From Seminavis robusta (lineage: Eukaryota; Bacillariophyta; Bacillariophyceae; Naviculales; Naviculaceae), in contig CAICTM010000428.1 in NCBI GenBank assembly GCA_903772945.1, forward strand, positions 1 through 64,000: a stretch of 64,000 nucleotides of DNA, written 5' to 3'. Shown here piece after piece: positions 62,129-64,000 of the stretch (position 1 is the first letter of the stretch; each line of letters begins with the position of its first letter). Position numbers and translations under genes: made by a program. The notes beneath the pieces were generated by a model. That model was not told where the DNA came from, did not search any database, and saw only the letters and a list, made by a program, of their open reading frames with translations.

Positions 62129-63154
62129 TCATTCAGTAGTGATTGTTGATACGGTTCTTCGTTCTTCGCATAATTGCAACAGAACTATTTGAGCGTCCAA
62201 CCCACCTACATGAATTCCAACCGCCATGCCATCGTCCACTTCTTGTGGTGTGTCCTGACCTTGATCAAGTAAGAAGACCACAGCTCCAGAACAACCCTCA
62301 AAAGTAATGATGCTGTGGCAGAACGTGTCACTTTGTTCCGCTACTTCCGTGACTCCCCGTGTAAATACAAACTTGATGCTTCGGGCCGTAAATATTGGTG
62401 AGGCTGACACTGATTGGAGCTCCTGCATCTCCATGAGTGATATCAAACGTGCGGTAAACAGCCACCCCGATCTTGTGGCCAACCCGAAGGCGGAAGGCGG
62501 CCGGTGCCTTGACGAAAAGTCGCGGTTTCTTCGTCAGAGAGCTATTTGGTCCCGTAACTTTCGCGCCAAACGAGACGTCGCCAGCTGCCCAATTCAAAGG
62601 AGCTGTGTCGTTCGTTCCACTTCGAACCTCAACTTCACCCGTCATGGTACATCCTCCATCGGGCATGGTCACGTCTTTCTCCGGACCGTCGACCAACTTG
62701 ACCACGGTTCTCAAATACTCCAGGTCGTCTTCGGCTAGCTCCAAATTGTGTTTGGCAGTCACAGGCGTGGCTTCGTAGCTTCGTAGCCAGCAAATTCAGA
62801 GAAGGAAACACGGCGGCGCTTCTTGGAATCGGCACCTCTGTTGGTGGATTGCTGCCGTCGGATAGGAGTTTCACCGATCTTGTTGCCGCGGATCAAGCCG
62901 TCTTGACCGTAGTAAATAGTATTGTCGTCTCCGTTGTCATCGAAAGTCATGGCAAACTGGCACGCTTTGCTAGAGACTGTAGCAACAAGCCCGGGCGAAA
63001 TGCCATGATCTCCACTCAGGAAAGAACTGCCCACTGTGCTGTGAGGACGTCCGCTGGCAATAAGATGTTCGCCTCGACCTTTTGTTTTGGGGCTGCCTTC
63101 AGAGCCAGTGCAAGACAGAGAATCAACTCTCTTGCGGTCGTGTTGTTGGCTCAT
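62129..63154 (-). pseudogene. Broken trypsin-like peptidase gene
   Basis: Three overlapping minus-strand frames each carry convincing protein sequence: 63154-62759 (AMTFDDNGDD.., RRRVSFSEFAGYEA), 62762-62328 (LELAEDDLEYLRTVVKLVDGP, LFVKAPAAFRLRVGHKIGVAVYRTFDITHGDAG), and 62482-62129 (TFEGCSGAVVFLLDQ, GMAVGIHVGGLDAQ). The last has the GxSG nucleophile and (A/V)-G-x-H-V-G-G strand of trypsin-fold peptidases. The reading is broken in at least two places, so it is not expected to make a full enzyme. Whether it was a host gene or came with an element is unclear. Confidence 0.6.
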
Positions 63155-63743
63155 TGTCCCGTCTTGGATTAGTTAATACAGTTATTTGGTATGAAGCGCA
63201 GTACGAAAGCTTTACAAGTAAAGTGGGATATCTCTCCGTTTCAGTTGCTTTTGTTCGACCACGCGTGTCCACTCCGGGGTGTGAGTTGAATGAGATGTGG
63301 AAATTGCCCAAGGTGACTGCATTTCTCTTGGTGACAGTCTGACAGTGTTTGGAAGTGCAGAAGAACCAGAATATTCGAGAGGAACTGGATCGTTCCAGTC
63401 TTCGAAATAGGTCTCCATGGGTTTGATCTGGCCGGAGCCACCCAACGTTTCGTTCAGATTTGGTTGGTGGATCGACGGTACCAGTACAACAACTGTAGAG
63501 TCTCGAGACTTGGGCACCCGACGAACCCAATTTCAATTCTTATACCTACCGGTACAGGTATGATGATGGGCACTCTGATTTACTTTCAGAATGCTGCGGC
63601 AATGCTTCCAGATGGCACCTGGTTTTGAAAGTTGTGACTTCTAACTAAGACTGAGCTCTAATGATGAATGTCTGGTGTCTGTATGCATTCCATGCAGTTG
63701 ATAATATCTAGAATTGTCGTAAGGACCCGGCCCATCCGAGAGC
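63155..63743. other. Upstream of the peptidase relic; doubtful minus-strand frame
   Basis: The frame 63517-63212 (minus) includes SGQIKPMETYFEDWNDPVPLEYSGSS, which looks protein-like and may be an exon or relic belonging with either neighbour. No confident gene. Confidence 0.3.
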
Positions 63744-64000
63744 TCAACTCGACTCTCCATTCGAATCTTCGGGATTACAAAATTCGGGATCATACTGATA
63801 GATCCAGGATGTCTTGGTCATACTTTTGGGATCCAACCACTTTTTGGGCAAAGACGTGCCCAACTGTTCCCAAAAGTTGTGCATGTTCATGATGGTATCA
63901 TCCGTCCATGCTTCGTGCTTGCTCTTGATTCGAAAACTCAGTTCGGCGACGATGGGGTCCCCCACCCCAGTATATTCAGGCAATTTATGTTCGCCACCAT
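63744..64000 (-). CDS. C-terminal part of a gene running off the window
   Basis: The minus-strand frame is open from the window edge to a stop at 63744. It reads GEHKLPEYTGVGDP, IVAELSFRIKSKHEAW, TIMNMHNFWEQLG and WIYQYDPEFCNPE. Protein-like and without repeats. Family not recognised; partial, and may equally be a piece of a degenerate gene. Confidence 0.4.
   Translation of the reverse strand, partial: GGEHKLPEYTGVGDPIVAELSFRIKSKHEAWTDDTIMNMHNFWEQLGTSLPKKWLDPKSMTKTSWIYQYDPEFCNPEDSNGESS

Overview
The window is nuclear DNA of a photosynthetic stramenopile, almost certainly a pennate diatom. Genes are short and intron-poor (0-3 introns of about 70-150 bp, GT..AG). Several products carry the diatom two-part plastid leader, a signal peptide followed by an aromatic residue (AAAAAF-TVVAP, VNG-FVHPAN, VIA-FSQP). 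One LRR membrane protein ends in the CGCDCPC tail I associate with pennate-diatom LRR families. Genus is inference (Seminavis-like); no marker gene is present. About 21 protein genes are supported. I see no tRNA, rRNA, CRISPR array or intact mobile element.

Layout: 1-4.8 kb holds a broken coding relic and repeat-rich DNA, including a 405-bp element with perfect 16-bp terminal inverted repeats filled with a GAGACGAT motif. 4.8-8.2 kb has a PLP ammonia-lyase/racemase with a unique seven-repeat N-terminal region, convergent with an unknown probable plastid gene. 8.2-16.3 kb is mostly non-coding, with two convergent paralogues of an uncharacterised helical (TPR-like) family. 16.3-23 kb has a thylakoid-lumen candidate (two exons), two tandem six-cysteine-module surface proteins and a secreted beta-sandwich-like protein (two exons). 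25-31 kb has a protein kinase, a SET-domain methyltransferase and an unknown nuclear-type protein. 31.9-34.6 kb has two tandem GDCD cysteine-rich surface proteins; the first needs a 7-nt microexon. 35.3-37 kb is a Rieske oxygenase of the PaO/TIC55 class. 37-43 kb is a gene desert of tandem and inverted repeats. 43-57.8 kb is gene-dense with several head-to-head pairs: LYR-like with type II NADH dehydrogenase, LRR membrane protein with RI-type LRR protein, ribosomal L1-domain nucleolar protein with a UFD1-UBX fusion, and RIN13-like zinc protein with a plastid membrane protein. 58.4-61.5 kb is a tandem pair of Golgi-type sulfotransferases. 61.5-64 kb has a tandem duplication, a broken trypsin-like peptidase gene and the tail of a gene running off the window.

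The genes do not form one pathway. Recurrent themes are cell-surface or secretory proteins (cysteine-rich families, LRR proteins, sulfotransferases) and organelle-targeted proteins. Exon joins were worked out by hand from splice sites and frame and have no transcript support.
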